64,000 nt of DNA from Cololabis saira (Eukaryota > Chordata > Actinopteri > Beloniformes > Belonidae). This document shows positions 1 to 64,000 of this stretch, piece after piece. The stretch is from the NCBI RefSeq assembly GCF_033807715.1, contig NC_084591.1:26905090-26969089 (forward strand), given 5' to 3'. Below the pieces are notes generated by a model that saw nothing but the letters and a program-made list of their open reading frames with translations, ran no database searches and was not told where the DNA came from. A program made the position numbers and the translations under genes. Within the stretch, counting starts at the first letter, position 1. The number at the start of each line of letters is the position of its first letter.

Positions 1-388
1 TCAAAAAGAAAATACTAAATCTTTCCAATTTTAGGCTTTAGGCATCAGATCATAGCAGGAAATTACCTGTCCCATACCAGAGCTTATCATAACATTAAAC
101 ATATACTAAACCAAAATATCATGATGTAAACAAGTGAACACTTCATTCGTGCATAAGAATTAAGAAGGTTAGTAGCAGCCAGATGCTCTTGCACAAATAC
201 ACTTAGTTAACAGATCCTATGCAATTATCGTCTCCTTAAAACTATAGGTTTTGGCATAAAAAATACATAAATAAATAAAAGAGTTAGAAAACATTTAGAA
301 AGAGGTTGAACAAGTGTGCATTTGTATGACTTGATATATGAAATTGTGCAATTAAAAGAGGGTGTATTTAACTTTTTCACACACTAAC
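1..388. other. Intron 3' of exon 25 (partial)
   Basis: AT-rich sequence starting at the exon 25 donor. No coding similarity or repeat was recognised. The next exon (beta-catenin-binding tail) is not in the window. Confidence 0.75.
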
Positions 389-60238
<59,850 letters not shown>

Positions 60239-61246
60239 CTAGAGAGAGTACAAGACCCATCAGTATGCACATTATAAGATACGGTCCATCATGCCAGAGC
60301 ATGGACAATCATTCATTAGTCATTTACCACAGTGCTATTGCTACTGTCACTTTGCATAGTGAGTTTTTTGTTATCAATAAAACAGCAGAAAATACATACT
60401 GCATGCTGTACTAAAAGTCAGGAGTGAGATAGTGAGTGGTGAAAATGCAACTCCACAGTAGTCCACAGTAAGGCAAAACATCTGATATGATGGTTAAATC
60501 CAAAAACCAATTTCACAGTTCTGATTTTGTCACATTTCTGATTTAATTGTGTGCTTTCTTCTAAAGATGCCTATCTGACTCAAACACCTGAGTAAAAAAA
60601 CATAAAGTAGTAAAAAGACCCTGGTTAGATCTTAACCTAGCTCAGCAGATGCCTATTAGCTGCTCCTCTTGCCTCCTTTGTCTGCTTTCATGTTAACAGC
60701 CAAGATAAAAGGTCGGATAAAAGAACGGAGCATCTGAGTCAACATGTTTCTCGTCAACAGAAACACAAAAACATCAGAGGTTGCAGGACGAGCAAGCAGC
60801 CTGTGATGTGGGGGAGAGCAATTGAAGTGGGAGCATAGAGAGGCTTGTTTTTTTTTTTATTCTCATGCTGGATTTCTATTGGTCTCTTTCAATGCACTTG
60901 ATTAAGGATAAGAAAGCTGATCCACAAAGACAGACTCTGCCCTTTAGCATGATACTTGTGATTTTGAGTACCCGCTGAGTAGAGAAGAGCCCAAGCTGCT
61001 AATGGCAATGTTTACATTAAAATTGCAACAATACAATACATGATGTACATGGTAATTCCCTTGTCTTAAATGTCAACCTTGTTTACAAAGACAACACCAC
61101 GTCTACCAGCTATTAAGACTATTTAGTGAGTCAGTAGCCTTCAAGTCTTTGTGTGCGCGCTTCATGTACATCCTTTTTTTTTTCCACTTCAGGCCAGCAT
61201 TATGTTCTCCAAAAAAAAAATACAAAAATAAATAAAAAAATTAAAA

Positions 61247-61361
<115 letters not shown>

Positions 61362-61454
61362 GAGAAGGATAACAATTCTGACACCATTTGAAAAAGGTGA
61401 TATCAACAGGTGATTAGTTTTAAAAGCAGTATTCATAGTATAGAAACGCTTTGC

Positions 61455-61680
61455 ACACCAGTTCTGCAGAAAGGTGCGTCGGAGGAGGAAAGCCGCAGCC
61501 AATTTTAAAAAAGAAAACTCCTGCACACGTTCTTCTCACCAAACTACAGTATTTATTGGGCCAACGTTTCGGTCATCGACCTTTTTCAAGGCATCAAACA
61601 GATCAGAACCACAGCTTGTCTATTATAGGCTGGTAGGCCTATGTGGTCCAATCAGGCGCCGCCACACCTACACCTGAGCA
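61455..61680 (-). mobile_element. Penelope-like retroelement tail with hammerhead-like core
   Basis: On the minus strand 'aaaaaggtcgatgaccgaaa' followed by 'cgttgg' and 'cccaataaatactgtagttt' matches the style of Penelope-like element ends (hairpin, then CGAAACG, then an AATAAA-type stretch). Family assignment is from recognition of this motif, not from a database. Confidence 0.5.
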
Positions 61681-62629
61681 CCTTCAAACAAGGTCACATA
61701 CTGAAGTACAGTCAGTATGTACTGTATCTCCAAAACACAGGGAAAAAGAAAAGAAACACACACTCCTAATCGACCCATTAGGATCGATTAGGAGACTGGG
61801 CCTGACTCCTATTTATTCTAAGATGTTCTCTTCATGATCATTTTTGATATACTCTGGGTTTTTACAGGACATTCATTCTTCTACTTGTCATACTGAGTTC
61901 AGAACACTTAGATAGGATTTTTGCTGTGTGACTCTCTTCCCTCATTGCAAATATTTTAAATTGATTGACACTTACAGGTATAATCATCTTCCCTTTTTAA
62001 TGATTATACCTTTGGATTCGACTGATGTATTTCGTGCATGCACAGTGTGGGTGTTGTGTTTTCTTTTTTAAAAGCAGTATTCATGAAAGCTATATGAAAG
62101 AGTCTTTGAGAAACAAAAAACGTCCAGAGGATCTTGTATGTGTATAAAGATGTGTTCATTGAGATCTTAGAGCAGCATATAAAGATTTAAAACAACAATT
62201 TTTTTTGCATTCATTCATTGTTCAACCAAACAGTACAAAACAGCAGTCTGCACCTATACAAAAGCAGAGAAGCAGAGGAAGAAGAAGGTACAGGTACTGG
62301 AATGGCTTGCTTGCAGTCATGACCTGTCTTCAATAGAGAATGTGTGTGAAATTTGGAAATGGAGAAATATAACAGTGGCAAGCCAGTACCGCTCCACACC
62401 TACAAGATGTTTGCAAAAATAAAGGATGAAATAAAAAGCAAAATGCTGCGCACTTGGTGTCTTATAACAGCAGGATGAAAGATCTAGACAGATATCGCAC
62501 GCAGAGAATGCCCTAACTAAATGGCTGCAAAAGTGCACTGGAACATCTGAGTTCTCAAACTTCCAAACTCATAATGTGAGTCACCTCCTAAGGTGGTTGA
62601 CAATCAAGAGTTAAGATCTTATGAGTTGT

Positions 62630-62880
62630 CCAAATCCAGACTGATGAGCTGGTGATGCGTTATGGTAGCTGACACACTCCAGAGGAAGCCAGCGGTGATA
62701 GATGAGGAAATGTGAAGCTTGGAAAATACCAATGACTGGAGGAGAAAGTATAAAAGATGATAATCATAGATCTCTGTTCAGAAGAGCAGAGTCCTAAGAG
62801 CTACTAAGATACAGTGTAGAACCATCAAGTTAAGGCTTTGGGTAGAGGACTGAAGCTTCAAGGATTAAACGCCGACATCA
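62630..62880 (+). mobile_element. Short fragment of the same non-LTR family as 15340-16190 (tentative)
   Basis: 'gatctctgttcagaagagca' and 'gagtcctaagagctactaag' read like the ISVQKS-R-VLRATKI segment near the end of the same retroelement protein seen at about 16137. Short and degenerate. Confidence 0.4.
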
Positions 62881-64000
62881 AAGGGTAAACATGCAAACAA
62901 ATGCTGTATATACGTGTGATATAAATGACTAAAATGTCACTGATTTACCATTCCTGTGTAGTGATGGGAATTGATAATATTTTTAAGATTCAAATTCTGT
63001 TTTCGCTTCTGCCTAACAATCCGGTTTTTTATCAATTTCCTTATTGATTCTCATGTGGAAAAAGGGTTAGGGCTGCATGCTGTGTGCACAAATATTTCTG
63101 CATGTTGGTAGTATTTCCTCCCTTTGACGAAATATCTACTATCTACGATTCCAAGAAATTGAAAAACTGTGAACAGGTCCTAAACAAGAACCAGTTCTCA
63201 ATTCCCATACCTACTCCTGTGGCAGCTAGTTGCAGTTGCTCTGTGAAATTGTCTTTGTTCATATCTTCTTGAAATGTGTTTTTTTCAGAGAATGTATCCA
63301 TTTAGCTTGTGTTTTGGGACAAATTTGTTCATGCTGGTTTGGGTAATGTTCTGTCAGGAGGATTTCTCCTGGTAATTCTAGCACTTTTTAACTTTTTTTT
63401 TGTTTTAAATCACTATTGCAATCTGGAAGTTGTTTACATGTGGAGGCAACAGATTAGCTTTTAAAATGCAAACTAATGATCAGAAAAAAAGATTTACAAA
63501 TGGGTTGAAGAGTAGAGTTCAAGGATATAGAGTGGGAGAAAAATGGATGGTGAAAAGGAAGAGGTTTTGACCATAATTTATCTTATGGTCATCTTATGGA
63601 GTGGAAGATCCCTGGGAGGTTGAATGGACAAGCTAGTATTGCTGAGAGGAGTTGGCAGAAGCTTAGGCCCGGCAGGACCATATTCTGGACTCTAGTACCT
63701 CTCTACATCAGTTCCTCAATTTCTTGTCCAGTATGTCTTCGATAATCCCCTGCATTAAATGAATGTGTAACTAACAGACTTGTTTGGACCTTGATGGCAA
63801 GCTGATAGTGATTCATTGATTTGAATTAGGTGCATTGGAGAAGAGAAACGACTCAAACATGCAGGTAAACAGTCCTCAAGGACAGGAATTGAGCGACCCC
63901 TCTCTATATGGCCTTCAGATGATACAGGTGGACACGAGACTTCAGACAGACCCCCAGAAGAGGAGTAGGAGTGCTGTAGTGCTTCTTAACAGCAGATGCT

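Overview
The window is vertebrate nuclear DNA, most likely from a ray-finned (teleost) fish. The introns are AT-rich and carry long (CA)n, (CCAT)n, (TA)n and (GAAA)n arrays. They also hold remnants of the mobile elements typical of fish: L2-like LINE, Tc1-like, hAT with an 8-bp target duplication, PIF/Harbinger-like elements with TWA duplications, a tRNA-like SINE and a Penelope-like tail. Nothing looks bacterial or viral.

One protein-coding gene can be supported. It lies entirely on the minus strand and runs from about 60238 (5'-most exon seen) down to 389 (3'-most exon seen). Both ends lie outside the window. I assembled 25 exons by reading splice sites and reading frame by hand. All 24 junctions are phase-compatible and together give about 2,014 in-frame codons without a stop. 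Exon numbers used here are local: exon 1 is the first seen in this window, not the first of the gene.

The encoded order is: at least eleven cadherin repeats (the first partial), the 'primitive classic cadherin' membrane-proximal region, EGF, laminin G, EGF, laminin G, EGF, EGF, one transmembrane helix, and the start of a classical-cadherin cytoplasmic tail with a p120-catenin-type core (YDEEGGGEQDQ). This is the architecture of type III cadherins (Drosophila CadN, chicken Hz-cadherin), a group described as lost or decayed in placental mammals. The signal peptide, the first cadherin repeats and the beta-catenin-binding tail should lie outside the window, to the right and left respectively.

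Layout from right to left (direction of transcription): 64000-60239, no exon seen, with a Penelope-like tail, a (GAAA)n array and a retroelement fragment; 60238-53932, exons 1-4; 53931-47329, a 6.6-kb intron with nested inverted-repeat transposons; 47328-42942, exons 5-8, where an intact-ended hAT element fills most of one intron; 42941-37318, an intron with a Tc1-like copy split by a Harbinger-like insertion; 37317-33474, exons 9-11, including a 1.6-kb exon; 32590-29806, exons 12-15, where exon 12 sits next to a 186-nt CA array; 27263-18769, exons 16-19 (laminin G 1), with an L2-like LINE in the large intron; 15044-7722, exons 20-23 (EGF and laminin G 2); 6253-389, exons 24-25 (EGF, transmembrane helix, juxtamembrane tail).

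I see no RNA gene, CRISPR array, operon or plus-strand host gene. Apart from the cadherin, the interest lies in its splice-site context, its degenerate calcium linkers, and the nested transposons.
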